From contig NC_068977.1 of the NCBI RefSeq assembly GCF_016808095.1, positions 24,329,364-24,393,363 of the forward strand: a stretch of DNA of 64,000 nt, in the 5' to 3' direction. The notes under the pieces are model-generated. The model was given only the letters and a program-made list of their open reading frames with translations. It searched no databases and was not told where the DNA came from. A program made the translations under genes and the position numbers. Shown here in pieces: positions 1-11,592 of the stretch. Position 1 is the stretch's first letter. Each line of letters begins with the position of its first letter. This stretch comes from Vigna angularis (lineage: Eukaryota > Streptophyta > Magnoliopsida > Fabales > Fabaceae).

Positions 1-250
1 AACACAATAGGATTTGATTGAGAGATGGATATTCTCATAGTTATGAACAAAAACAAGTAAGAAGAAGAAGAAGAAATCAAATACGAAAATATATATTTTT
101 TTCATGAGTGAGGATATATTCATCTCAAAATCAAAAATCTCAAAATCAAATCAGGGAAGTACCAAAGTAGGATATTTGTAGTTACTCTTATTCCACACCA
201 ATGTTAGTTTGTATACATATTTTTTGTTTTGTTTTGTTATTTTGCATTGA
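1..250 (+). pseudogene. Decayed, 5'-truncated copy of the window's small two-exon gene family
   Basis: Positions 118-167 read ATCTCAAAATCAAA followed by TCAGGGAAGTACCAAAG. This matches the end of exon 1 in the copies at 38.3 kb and 51.5 kb, including the place where the splice donor sits. Upstream, an ATG at 44 opens only five codons before TAA, then a run of GAA codons recalls the acidic stretch of the family. I could not find a matching second exon or 3' end downstream. It is probably a dead copy, and the assignment rests on about 50 bases. Confidence 0.35.
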
Positions 251-1499
251 TATAAAGCTGACACTATGATCAGGCTACTGATTTTACTGTATATTTTCTG
301 AATTTGGACAAAACTTCTTCACTAATGGAACAAACACAAAGGGCTGAAGGTTCTCTTTTAAGTGGTTAGTTTCTACTTTTACTTCTATTGCTCAATTTGG
401 TATATTTTAAATTATATCTCAGGCAAGTAGTTTATAGTAACTAAAAATTTGATTGCAGTTGCTTCAAATTTCACTGAAGTTGATGCTCTAAATTTATCAA
501 TTAATGAATTTTGTGTCTGTGCTTAAACTATGCAGGTTCAAGTTTTTTCTTCATTCTCAATGTAGGTTCGAAATATACAATAAATACTGGAGAATAATAG
601 AGAAAATGATGAAAACAAAAAGAATAAAGAACCACAAATACTGGGAAAGCCAAGAAAAGTGAAAAACAAATGGAGAAAAGACACTACTACACCACGAGGA
701 CGCAAATCCAAATCTTCATTGTATTGAACTCTAATATGATCAAATGTTAATATAAAGGAGAAGAAAATTCTCACTAAAAAATGCTGCAATTATCTATAAT
801 TCAATTTTCCAATTACATGTATTTGCATTGTTGTAAATGATTACTTATTTACTGTATAAGATGATGTATTGACACAATAAGAGTATTAATATAGAAGTAT
901 AGGTCTTGTTGGTGTTTTGAAAATAGAGAATGATATAACTATGTTTTAATGTATTCTGATAAACCATTTCATATGTTGATCACTATATATGTATATGGAT
1001 TGAGATACTTAAGTATATTATGTATAAACCTAATAATTTTTACGAGTATCCTAGTAACCTCTAAATTTAACTTTACCTTCATTATGAAGTAAATAAATTT
1101 ATTTGCCATTTAATTTATTGAATTAACATAGATGCAGAAAGTATAATACTTTGATGTGATGTGATGTATATGATATAGTTGCGAGTTATTCATTCATATA
1201 TTTAATTTATTTATGATAAAAGAGTTGAATTTGATACTGTTTTTGTAAATATAAAATTGTGAACAACCTTATTACTTACAATATCTGGACCTTTGTTTAT
1301 ACAAAGATCGTTAAAAGGTTTTGAGTGATTGCAGTTTTAATCGTGAATAAAAGAAGACGTGTTTTATAACATTTTTTTTTTCGTTTCAATGAGAACTAAT
1401 TGTTGAATTATAGTGAATAGAGGAGGTGAAAGATAAAAGTCAGGAGTAAATATAAGTAAGAGAATCTAACATGACGGTAATTATATTTCTTGTTATGGG
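251..1499. other. AT-rich intergenic DNA, no gene seen
   Basis: Only short chance reading frames occur, such as the hydrophobic one on the minus strand at 538-789, which has no recognisable domain. I see no long repeat, RNA gene or terminal inverted repeat here. Confidence 0.6.
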
Positions 1500-1815
1500 T
1501 TTTCAAAATGCCGGCGGTTGGAAAATTGTGTGGGTTAACATAGTTTTATTAGAAAAATGAAAGTGGAGGTTGGAAAGTGAAATACGAGACCTATGGAAAG
1601 AAGTTAGAATCCATGAATAGGTGAAACTTGTTTTTGGAGAGATGGAAAAGGAGATAAGATGAGATTTTGGAATGATAAGTGAATAGGTGATATAACATTG
1701 ATTGATAGAAATTCTAGACTATTTGCGTATTCTCTACATAATTAAGGATGCTATGATAGGTTAAACAGGTGTGTGGAAAGAAAATGAAGTTGTGAAAACA
1801 GTGGAGGACTTCTTC
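1500..1815 (+). mobile_element. Decayed LINE (non-LTR retrotransposon) 3' coding fragment
   Basis: Translated across several stops and frames, 1650-1800 gives the string RFWNDK, stop, IGDITLIDR, then SRLFAYSL and GVWKENE. This follows the order of the region after the reverse transcriptase domain in plant L1-type LINEs (RFW-D-W-G, then L-FPRLF, then a tryptophan-rich stretch). Upstream, 1580-1640 resembles the preceding LWRK segment. There are at least four stops and no intact domain, so this is an old fragment. A translated search against plant LINE ORF2 would settle it. Confidence 0.42.
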
Positions 1816-3380
1816 GTTAATATGAAGTCATAGGGGTTAAAGACAATTTCCATCAAATTTTATTTAATTATGTATTTAAATTCCTTATTAAGGTGAAGGT
1901 TTTGGGACTTCTACAAAGTTAAATCGTGGTAAACATTCACAACTTGTTAGAAAATAAGTTGTACTAAAGTCTTTATTGAATGTGCCAATTTCTTGAAAAA
2001 TAATTCAATTAAAGTCGTCATTGGGACAACTTCTTTTAAAATAATTTCAACTAAAATCGTGTGATGAATTTTGTCAAAAACTAAGTTGAACAAAAGCTAT
2101 ACATTAGTTAAATTGATTTTGAGTTGAAGTCATTTATATGTGACGACTTCAATGCAATTGAATTTGAACTTAAATTGTGCTTACATACGATGATTTTGGT
2201 ATAATTATTTTTAGGGTCTAGGCTTCACTATAATTATTTTTGCTTCTGAATTTTTAACTTGCGTGGTGTATTATATTTTTAAAAATTTGAGTTATAATAT
2301 TTAATTGTTAATCTTAGAAGATAATATGGTATAGAGATTAGAGAAAAGTTGAATGAAAAAGTAAAACATTTATGAATGATTGAAATTACAAATATATGAT
2401 TATGATTGACTATGAGGACAATTGATTCTATTGTGCCCTTCATTTTAACAATAAGAGAACTGTATGGATTTGTTAGGTGTTGACTCATGCATGGGTAAGG
2501 TTAATTGTGATCTTCCTAATTAACGTCTCATAGTGGGGTTGGGTTCGAAACATGGTCTAGTGTAAGTAGATCAATAATCTTAATTTCAAATTGGAGAATT
2601 GGATCACATAAGCCTTAAAAATATTGTAAAAACTGTATATATGAGTAACAAATATCGTTAAGTTTAGTTGACAAAAATCAACAAACAACGAAAACATGAG
2701 TTTAAAGCAATTAAAGAGCTTGAAACTCACCATAATAACACCATCATTCATTTAATTTATCAATATATGACATGGGGTGACTTCCAAATTGGGGAGTGAC
2801 AATCACTTGAACAACAAATTCTAATTTTTTTTAATCAAATCCTTGCACATGTCACATTGCAAATTGTTGATAATTTTTCTTAATACAACAATAATATTTT
2901 CTAAATATTGATGTCTTGCTCGTAACATTAATTCTTTTCTGAACAAAATCATATCGGAACAAAATCATATCGGTAGTGTTTTGGATACTTAGAAAATAAG
3001 AAGCAATGCCAGATTTAGAAAAAAAAATAGATATAGAAGAAAATTTCAGTTTAGCTCAGTAGACAAAAATTCTAAGGCGAAATTTTCATATTTGGAATAG
3101 TGTTTATGTCCTACACAGTCCTTAAAGTCTATGTAGTAAGCAAATTTTACGGAGAAAAGGTAGCTAAACATGAAGATTAATGCAAAGATGAGTTGAAGCT
3201 ACAAAAATAAATCTATATGTTATTTAACATTGTCTTAGCCAATATTAATAGAATCCACTTCATGTTGGACACTCTATATGAAAGTCGGTCTAGTCGATTC
3301 TAACGCAACACAAAAATGTTTATTTAAAAAATTAAAAAAACATAAAATTAGTTTTATCTTTAATTTTATAATAAAAAAAT
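1816..3380. other. AT-rich intergenic DNA, no gene seen
   Basis: No supported reading frame, RNA gene or paired termini. The minus-strand frames at 2279-2488 and 2557-2751 are low-complexity and lack any domain. The copia 5' LTR begins directly after this stretch. Confidence 0.6.
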
Positions 3381-3698
3381 TATTAACTCTCTTTGTTTAG
3401 TTTGTTACTCATTTATTGCAGCAATTAGTTGTTGGGTTTTCTTTGTTTTTCTATTATAGGTTAGGGATTTCTACAAAATATCCCTCTTCTTTCTGTTTTA
3501 CAGGACTTTTCACATAGATTGAAACAATACAAAGTAATAAAGTGTTTACCTTTTCTCGTTCCTCCTTCTTCTTTCTCTGGTTTTCTTTCTCTGTTTTTTT
3601 CTCAGCTTTTCCAGTGCTTCACTTGCAATGGAAACCTCCAGAGCTCTTCACTGCACGAGCCTCTCTCTCTTCAGCAGTCCTAAGTATCGGTTCTAATA
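3381..3698 (+). repeat. 5' LTR of the copia element
   Basis: Aligns from TATTAAC to TTCTAATA with the block at 14793-15140. It lacks roughly 30 bases present in the 3' LTR (the part reading CCCTATATATCTAGGGTTCC), so it carries an internal deletion across the likely promoter region. The primer-binding site starts at the next base. Confidence 0.92.
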
Positions 3699-3710
3699 TG
3701 GTATCAGAGC
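3699..3710 (+). other. Copia primer-binding site
   Basis: TGGTATCAGAGC directly after the 5' LTR is complementary to the 3' end of plant initiator methionine tRNA, the usual primer of copia elements. Confidence 0.9.
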
Positions 3711-3786
3711 AGGTCTAGTACCTGCTCTGCCTCTGCTGCGCCTTGCTCTTGGGTTTTATACTATTCTCTTAGCAATTCTTGGAGTC

Positions 3787-4714
3787 ATGGAACACACAGA
3801 CCAAACTAACAATCCTTCTAGCCCTTTCTATCTACACCCAGGAGGAAATCCTGGTCTTACTCTCATCTCTCAGGTTCTTAATGAGACCAATTATGCTTCT
3901 TGGAGCAGAAACATGAGAAGAGCTCTTCTCTCCAAGAACAAGTTAAAGTTCATTGATGGAGGGATTCAAAAACCCCATAGAGATGACCCTCTTTTTGATT
4001 CTTGGGAGAGGTGCAACATGATGGTGCTTTCTTGGATCATCAAGACTCTTTCATCACAAATTGGAGAAAGTGTTATATATGTGGAAGATGCAAGAGAGCT
4101 ATGGGAAGAACTTAAAGAAAGGTTTTCTAAAGGAGATTACTTCAAGATTTCTGACTTACTTCAAGAGATTCACTCCATCAAACAAGGAGAAAGAACCGTA
4201 AGTCAATTTTTTACTGATTTGAAGATCTTATGGGAAGAATTGGAGTCCCTTAGACCCATACCTTGCTGTACATGTAAAATTCCTTGCAGTTGTGATTTGT
4301 CCAAGATTTTTCACAAATACAGAGAAATGGAGCATGTTGTTTGCTTCTTAAAAGGTTTGAATGATTGCTACAATACTGTCATAACTCAAATTTTGCTAAT
4401 GGAGCCCCTCCCTAGTATTAATCGTGCCTTTTCCCTCACCATACAACAAGAAAGGCATGAAAGACATGATTCTGGAAACAACAACCAGAATGTTGAAATT
4501 AAGGTCCTTGCCAACACTACTGACAAACAAAATCAGTGGAGAAATGATCAAAATTGGAAGCCTCATGGACGTGGTAATGGGCCTTGCAGTCAAGGAAGAG
4601 AGAGGAAGAAATCCAAATTATGGAAAACAATGTTCTTACTGTCATAAGATGAACCATATTGTGGATGAATGTTACTCCAAGAAAAAGGAGGACAAAATGA
4701 ATGGAATTCTGTGA
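3787..4714 (+). pseudogene. Copia gag polyprotein (capsid plus zinc knuckle), frameshifted
   Basis: The ATG at 3787 opens 286 codons. Residues about 20-70 hold the copia gag N-terminal pattern (LNETNYASWSRNMRRAL), and 70-220 the helical capsid region of the UBN2/Retrotran_gag families (DARELWEELKERF, SVSQFF-like TVSQFFTDL). The CCHC zinc knuckle, CSYCHKMNHIVDEC, lies near 4634-4675 but in the next frame, so a frameshift between about 4590 and 4630 separates capsid from knuckle. Gag packages element RNA into cytoplasmic virus-like particles. An amber TAG near 4750 lies between this part and the protease frame. Confidence 0.9.
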
Positions 4715-4812
4715 ATTCTGCCTCTATAGAAACTCATTCTAACATTGCCTAGACCAGCACTAATTCGGCTCCTAATACTTTTACTCCAAAACAGATACAA
4801 AGATTATTACAG

Positions 4813-5903
4813 ATGATAGAAAAGGTTGACAACCCCTCTCACAGCATCAGTCAAATACAAAGAAACACCATGGAGGACAAACAAGGTATGTTTTCCTGGA
4901 TTATAGACACAGGGACCACTGATCATGTGACCCATGACAAAAATAGCTTTGTCACTTTCCATAAAATTAAACCTATATCTGTTAGGCTGCCAAATAATGA
5001 CATTGTCACTGCCCATTATGCTGGAACTGTTCAATTCTCAAAGTATTTTATTATCTTTAATGTTCTATACATACCTGAGTTTTCCTTCAACCTAATATCT
5101 GTCCAAAGTTTAACCAGGGACATACACTGCACACTAACCTTTTCTTCTAAGTTGTGTCAAATACAGGACAATTCCACATTGAAGATGATTGGATGTGCTA
5201 ATATCTACAAAGGCCTTTACTACTTGCAATCTTTCCCTGTTTCTGACCAAGATTTAACTCTTAAGTCTGTTTTCTCCTATGAACATGTAAACATAAACTT
5301 GTGGCATTATAGGCTAGGCCATCCTGGACACAGAATTGTTGAAAAGATATGCAAGAATTTTCCTTATGTTCAAACTACTTCTAATGATGCTTGTGATATA
5401 TGTCATTATGCCAAACAACATAAATTACCTTTTCCCAAAAGTACTTCTGTTTCTACTAATTGTTTTGAAATTATACACTATGATATATGGGGACCTATCT
5501 TTATTCCCTCTATTGATGGGCATAAATACTTCCTCATCGTAATTGATGATTGTAGTAGACACACTTGGGCTTTTCTTATGTAAAATAAAGGTCAGGCTAG
5601 AAATTTACTGCAGAATTTCATTGTAAAAATTAAAACTCAGTTTGACAAAACCATTAAGATCATTAGAACTGATAATGGACCTGAGTTTAATTGCTCTAAT
5701 ATGTATGAATCTCATGGCATTGAACATCAAACTAGTTGTGTTGAAACCCCACAACAGAATTCTGTTGTAGAGCGAAAACACCAACATATATTGAATATAA
5801 CCCGTAGCTTACTCTTCCAATCTAATATCCCCTATGCTTATTGGTCTTATGTTGTGTCCCATGCCATGTACTTAATGAATAGGCTCTCATCTCCTATTAT
5901 TAA
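4813..5903 (+). pseudogene. Copia protease and integrase N-terminal and core region, broken by a stop and by the hAT insertion
   Basis: The frame 4813-5583 contains the aspartic protease motif WIIDTGTTDHVT (near residue 30), then the GAG_pre-integrase/zinc-binding region LWHYRLGHPGH...CDICHYAK (HHCC), then the start of the integrase core with its first acidic residue in HYDIWGP. A TAA at 5581 interrupts the core. The same frame resumes with RTDNGPEF (second Asp) and CVETPQQNSVVERKHQ (catalytic Glu). The hAT element enters at 5904, directly after NRLSSPII. The protease cleaves the polyprotein and the integrase inserts the cDNA. Neither can be made intact from this copy. Confidence 0.92.
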
Positions 5904-8407
5904 TAGGGTTGGGCATAGTTAACTTAAAAAACTTAAACTATAGTTTATCTATACTTTTTTAAACTTAAAAAACTTAAACTATTTTTACTAAAAACTAATT
6001 ATACTCATTAATAGTTCAGTTTAAAAAAACTGAACTTATTTGATTTTGAGTACAGTTAACTATAGTTAACTGTTCGTTTCAATTTTTCCAATTTCTTTCT
6101 CGATCGCAATTTCTAATCACAATTAGGTTTTCCAATTTCCTTTCTCCATCACAATTTTCTCCGAACCTCTCGTTCCGTTCTGTTTGTCTCGCTCGCCGCC
6201 ATTGAAGGCTGCCGCCGTTGACTATTCCCGTCGAAGGTTCGCTGCTGTTGAAGACTCGCTTTCATTGAAGACTCGTTGTTGTCGAAGGTTCGCCGCTGTT
6301 GAAGGCTTTGCCGCACTCTGCCGTCGCTGAACTGTTGAAGGCTCTACCACCATTGTTGAAGGTTCTGAGAACACTTCTCGCTGTAAAGAGAAGCAAATCT
6401 GCAACCCGGTACGAATGTTTTTCCTTCTCCCTTTCAAAAGAGATAAATCAAAATTGAGTCTTAGAATAAGGTCATATCAGTTTATTCTTTGGAAGGTGAG
6501 TTTACAAGGCCGCTGTGGACTTTTGGTGTGAACCCTAGTCGCATTGTTGATGTTATAGTGTTTTGTGATGTGTAATGCTTAATGGAAATGTTTGGTGATT
6601 GTTTACATTGTTTGGTTTTATGCTTGACATGAATGTTAACCTTTAATAGTGAAAGATTGACTGGTTAGGAGTCTAATGTTTAATGATATTAGGGACTGTA
6701 CAAGTTTGAGATTTTTTTCTTTATGGTTATAGTGCATATATGCTTGAATGTGTGTCAAAATTGATGGTGCTGTTAGTGATCCTGATGTGGTTAGGATTTT
6801 GTTGTCTATAGTGAATGTGTTCTGTGGTTATTGGGTGGTTGATGATTCCTTGCATCCTAAAATGTAGTTTTTGAGACTATGACAATGTTGTCAGGCCTAC
6901 CTATGTGAGTATTTAGTGAAAACTTGTTTGTTTTATGCTTGTTTTAGAATTGTCTCTGAATGATATTTTATTCCATGATGTTTAACACAAGAGATGCCTT
7001 TTATTAAAGCAATTTCATACTGAATAGTAATTGGATTTTTTTTAGTGGCATGTCATTTTAAAAGTTGTTTAATGATTAATACTATTGTATAGTGTAGAAC
7101 ACTATATTGTTAATTGTGGAATCAATTTCGAAATGTCAATTTGGTCATTGGAAGATTTGGACATCAAATTAGTCATCTATTGGTAACTATTTGACATTGC
7201 CTATATTTTGATCCCAGTAAATAGTAATTTTGGACACTTGATATAAATTAAATAAATAGATAAATGCGTTAGACGCCATGAAGTGATAGCTTGTATATTT
7301 ATTGCTTTATTTACGTTTCCTGCACCATACCTTCTTTTCTTGGAAATTTATTTTCCAGCCTTTGCATCCTGTTGATTTCTTGCTTTGATTTTAACGTTCT
7401 TGTTCAATTAAAATTCAATTATGCTACTTTCTTTTCCATTCATATATGACACTTTACTTTTCAAGAGCATTTTTATTAGATCTTGGGTTATATTTCTAGT
7501 TTTTGCAGTTTCTTATTTAGTCCCATTGTACTTGGATTATGATTTCATAACGAAATTTCTTAGTTGTAATTGGTTGGATTAGATTCCTAAGCTCTGTATA
7601 ACTGAGGTTCTGTTTTAAAATCCAAGAAAAACCAAAGTGGGCCTTAGTTAACAAGAGGTCTTTTTGAGCAGAATTCAATTCAATTAAATAGTTGGAACAG
7701 GATTATTAATACTGAAATTACTTTCTGATTAATTGTAATTAGTTGTTTTCTGCTTGTTCTTTAATTTCATTGTTTATAGTTCTTTATTTTACCTTTACTG
7801 CTATATTAGTAATATGTTACATCTTAAATTACATTCGTTGCGCCTTACCCTTCATTGCTCAATTGTTAAATCTTTACGTTTGGCTTGTGAGTATGCATTG
7901 AAAATTCTAGTTTCTGCATAATATAATTTTAGCAGTCCAGTTCATTAGTTCTGTTTTAGCATTTACCCATCAGAGGATTTTTCATTTCACTAATCTTTTA
8001 GTTCAACTAGTTGTAGTTCAATATTGAGTTTGTCCAATTACGTTCTTCAAGGATATGAAATCTTTTTAAAAGGTTATAGCTTTCTCTTCAGAAATTAAAA
8101 AACTAGGAAGTGTATTTTATAAAATATATTTTATCTTGATTTGAGTTTATTAAAGTAAATGAAATAATAGTTGTTTTTTATCATTATGGTAGCTTCTAGA
8201 TCTTAAGTAAATGAATTACTTCTGCCATCCCATTTCCAGACACCTTCTTGGAAATTTCTGAATTTGTTTTCAGAGTTTATTACAACACTTTCATCAATGT
8301 AGTGATGTGATTTCTGAATTTGTTTTCAGACCCTATATCATCATCATCATCATTTAGATACATTTGCCTTTTGTTTGATTGAGCTCTTAATTAATGTAGT
8401 GACGTGA
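5904..8407 (+). other. hAT left end, untranslated leader and likely long leader intron
   Basis: 5904-6080 is subterminal sequence. 6170-6440 is moderately GC-rich with repeated GTTGAAGG and CGCCGCTGTTGAAG units, as expected of a 5' untranslated exon. 6440-8399 is AT-rich and stop-filled, and ends in ATTAATGTAG just before the transposase ATG, so it is probably a leader intron. A 30-base stretch (TTTCTGAATTTGTTTTCAGA) occurs twice, near 8255 and 8310. No protein gene seen. Confidence 0.5.
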
Positions 8408-10534
8408 ATGTCGGAAATGATAGAAACCCTCACACCAAATACTTCTGGAATGGATCATTTACCTCCTTGTATTGATTCATCGTCAACTAAGAATAGTAAA
8501 GGTCGATCAGATGTTTGGGGACATTTTACTAAACAAAAACCTTATTCTGAGAAGAAGGCTAAATGCAATTATTGTGGTGATTTGATTAAATATTTGACTA
8601 GAACAAGCGGGATGAGGAATCATTTGGCGAGATGCAAAGAAAATCATAATAAAGAAGCATTTAAAAGGAAAAAGCTTTTATCATCAACTACAGAAGTTAG
8701 TGTTAGCCCTTCACCAACTATTTCTAAATTTGACCAAAATGCATCTAGAATGAAGTTGGTGAAGATGTTTGTGAAGTCCGAGCTTCCTTTTTGATTTGTG
8801 GAAAATGAGGACTTCCGTGACTTTGTATGGTCCTTGCAACCACGATTTGAAGTCCCATCCCACACTACATTGAGGCGTGAAATATGGAAACTCTATGAAG
8901 AGGAAAAAGCAAAGTTGAAAATGTTTCTATCAAAGCAGTGTGAGAGGGTCTGTTTAACTACAAACACATGGACTTCAATCCAAAACCTAAATTACATGAG
9001 TTTAACAGCTCACTTTATTGATAATGATTGGAAACCTCAAAAGAAAATTTTGAATTTTTCTCAAACAACGGGACATTCAAGGGAGCTCATTGCTAAACAT
9101 ATTGAGGCTTGTTTGAATAATTGGGAGTTGAAGCGAGTCCTTAGTATCACCGTGGATAATGCTACATCAAATGATGTTGGAGTCCAGTACCTCAAAAAAA
9201 TGATGTTATCGTGGAACTGTCTTGTCTTAAAGGGAGAATATGTTCATATGCGTTGTTGTGCTCACATATTAAGTTTGATTGTGAAGGATGGCTTAGAAGA
9301 GATCAAAGATTCAATTTCAAAAATCCGGAGTGCAGTTAAATATGTGAAATCTTCTCCAGCTAGATTCGCTAGATTCAAGGCATGTGTTGAACAAGAGGGA
9401 ATTTTTTATAAAGGCATTATTTGTCTTGATGTTGAAACAAGGTGAAATTCAACTTACTTAATGTTAGAGACAAGCTTGAAGTACAAAGATGTCTTTGTCT
9501 TCCTAGATATGCAAGATAAGAAATTTGGTGTTGAAATGGCCAAAAGTAATGTGGTGTGCCATTAGAAGAGGATTGGGAATATGCGAGGTATATTCTACAA
9601 TTTTTAAAGATGTTTTATGACTCTACCCTACGCATTTCTGGTTCTTCTTATGTCACCAGTCATATGTATATGAAAGAGGTGTTTGGAATTGGTAAAAGGA
9701 TCCGACAATATTCTGAGAGTAGTTATCTGAGCATAAAATTGATGGCAATGAGGATGAAGGGCAAGTATGAAAAATATTGGGGAAATCCTAATGGAATTAA
9801 TATTTTATTATTGATTGTTGTTGTGCTTGACCCTAGGAGTAAGTTGGATTTTGTTAATTACTTCATTGACTACCTATTTGAATCTAGTATGGCCAATGAA
9901 TTGAAATCAAAATTATTGTCATCCTTAAAAACACTTTATGAACAATATCAAGGTATTGAGGAGGGTTCTCAAAGTAGCCAACAAGAATCTCAACTAGATG
10001 ATGATGATGATGATCCTCATGGAATGAGTTTCTACCTAAGAGCTACAGGACGTAGATTTGATTATATATCAGAGCTTGATAAATATTTGAGAGAGGATCC
10101 TGAACCTTATATGAAGTCAATTGAGCTTGATATTTTACATTGGTGGAAAGTCAACTCGACTAGATTTCCTATCCTTGCGAATATGGCTCGAGAGGTGTTA
10201 GTCATTCCTATCTCTATCATAGCATCAGAGTGTGCATTCAGTACAGGAGGAAGAGTGGTTAGTCCTTATCATAGTTGTCTAACGCCTAATATAGTGGAAG
10301 TGCTTGTTTGCACACAAGATTGGCTAAAAGGAACACCTTTCTCTATACTTTTTTATGAGGATCCTAAAGAACTTGATAAAGTTGAGCAAGGTGAGATTAT
10401 ATGACAAATTTATATATTTTTTAATTTATATTTTAAGTGTTCAAAAATTATGAAATATTTAATTTATTTTTGTAGAGATAACCTCTCAAGATGAAGTGGG
10501 ACCTTCAAGTGTTGCTATTAATTTGGATGATTGA
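8408..10534 (+). pseudogene. hAT transposase (BED zinc finger, RNase H-like core, dimerisation domain), inactivated
   Basis: The start at 8408 precedes a BED finger (SDVWGHFTK; Cys53, Cys56, His72, Cys76). A TGA at 8792-8794 interrupts the frame, which continues through TNTWTSIQNLNYMSLTAHF, VDNATSND (a core Asp region) and CCAHILSLIVKDGL. A second TGA at 9443-9445 falls where the family has the conserved Trp of TRWNSTY. A frameshift near 9540-9556 follows. The last part (9556 on) ends in the hATC dimerisation domain, with WWKVNSTRFPILANMAREVL and ECAFSTGGRVV. A probable intron at 10391-10475 (donor CAAGGTGAG, acceptor TTTTTGTAG) joins to a short last exon ending TGA at 10532-10534, in phase. 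Acts in the nucleus on hAT termini; this copy cannot make a full protein. Confidence 0.93.
10391..10475 (+). other. Predicted intron near the 3' end of the hAT transposase gene
   Basis: GT at 10391 and AG at 10475 border an 85-base T-rich stretch. Removing it keeps the phase: codon GAG is completed across the junction, and 18 further codons lead to TGA at 10532. Without splicing the frame stops at 10402-10404. Confidence 0.6.
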
Positions 10535-10939
10535 ATCTTTGCCACAATTTGTTAGTTATCTAAAGTACATGTGCGTAAGACTATAAACTTAATGCTTTGT
10601 TTTTCATGTTGTTTTATCTTGGAGACAGTACACAAATGCTCAATACTGTTTTTTAAAATTACTAATTTTAATGTTAATTTCAATGTTGTGCTACAGGATG
10701 ATTCATACATTGAGAGCTACATATGCAATAATCCCTGCATATGTTTCATACAATTTTTTTTTCAGCCTTTTTCATACTCTATCTTTGACGCCATCTATTT
10801 CTGTTATGTATCTCTTCAGTTCTGTTATCCAATAAAGTAAAAACATTAAATCTCAAGATAGATTGTGGATTATATTTGAAATATGTAGACAAATATGAAT
10901 ATAATGGTGAATCTGAATTGTTTTTAATTTTTTGATGAA

Positions 10940-11100
10940 TGTGTGTAGTAAGGTCAACTTGATGTTATACTAAAAAAACTAATCCATTTTTACTAAAAGT
11001 TATATATACTATTTTATAGTTCAAATTTTAAAACTGAACTTATTAGATTTTCAGTTCAGTTAATTCTAGGAGAACTGTATTGTGCTTTTTCATTCCTCTC
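10940..11100 (+). repeat. Second, internal copy of hAT left-end subterminal sequence
   Basis: TTTTTACTAAAA, then a TATAGTTCA-like stretch, then AAACTGAACTTATT and GATTTTCAGTTCAGTTAA, match the order at 5980-6075 in the same orientation. A simple hAT element should not carry its left end twice, so the right 0.65 kb may be a separate non-autonomous element fused to, or inserted into, the first. Confidence 0.55.
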
Positions 11101-11261
11101 TCATTCTTCTCAGTTTTTAAATTATATCATATCTTTGTTTCCAGTTGAGGGAATCCTTTATATCCCTATGTATGAAGCAAGTCTATGCTTTCAAGTTTGA
11201 CCAATGAGATCTATATAATTGCACAAGAGTATGAGCTTGGTTTGATTAATCTCTTTTATAG

Positions 11262-11346
11262 GTCAATAACACAGATGCAGAGGGTAGGCTTACTCTTGCA
11301 GATGCTCTGGTGTATGCTTGTAACCAGGCTGCTGAGTGCTGTAAAG
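11262..11346 (+). pseudogene. Leucine aminopeptidase (M17) exon fragment captured in the hAT element
   Basis: After a T-rich tract ending TTTTATAG, the bases from 11262 translate to VNNTDAEGRLTLADALVYA followed by CNQ. NTDAEGRL is the signature of peptidase family M17 (cytosol/leucine aminopeptidase) and carries metal-binding Asp and Glu residues of the active site. After CNQ the sequence departs from the family (AAECCKGM), and a possible donor GTATGG follows at 11347. No other aminopeptidase exon is nearby, so this is a captured exon, not a gene. The intron border suggests genomic capture rather than retroposition. Confidence 0.88.
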
Positions 11347-11592
11347 GTATGGTGCTAAGAATGAAAAGCATTTTGGAATGAAAAGCAGTTGTGCAATAAG
11401 ATTACTGCATGCAGTATAAGTAAACTGAAAAATTAGTTTACTGAACTGCACTGTACTGTGAGTGGACTAAAAACTAGTGCAGTTCAGTTCACCCGAACTA
11501 TTTTTAGTGCAGTTTAGTTCAAGAGAACTGTTTTATAGTTAACTACAATTTTTGATAGTATAGTGCAGTGCAGTATACTTTGCCCACCGCTA

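Larger units (their letters stand above)
5904..11592 (+). mobile_element. hAT-superfamily DNA transposon nested in the copia integrase
   Basis: Terminal inverted repeats TAGGGTTGGGCATAG (left) and the complement of CTTTGCCCACCGCTA (right) match at most positions. An 8-base target duplication flanks them: ATTATTAA at 5896-5903 and GTTATTAA at 11593-11600, seven of eight identical. Subterminal DNA at both ends is rich in AGTTAACT and AACTTAAA-type motifs. Inside is one transposase gene with a BED zinc finger and a C-terminal dimerisation domain (8408-10534), disabled by two nonsense codons and a frameshift. The copia reading frame resumes at once on the right side. A second set of left-end-like sequence near 10.97 kb suggests that two related elements are fused. 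Confidence 0.93.

Noticed and set aside
4396..5034. Minus-strand frames inside copia gag and protease
   Set aside because: Antisense shadows of the copia coding region.
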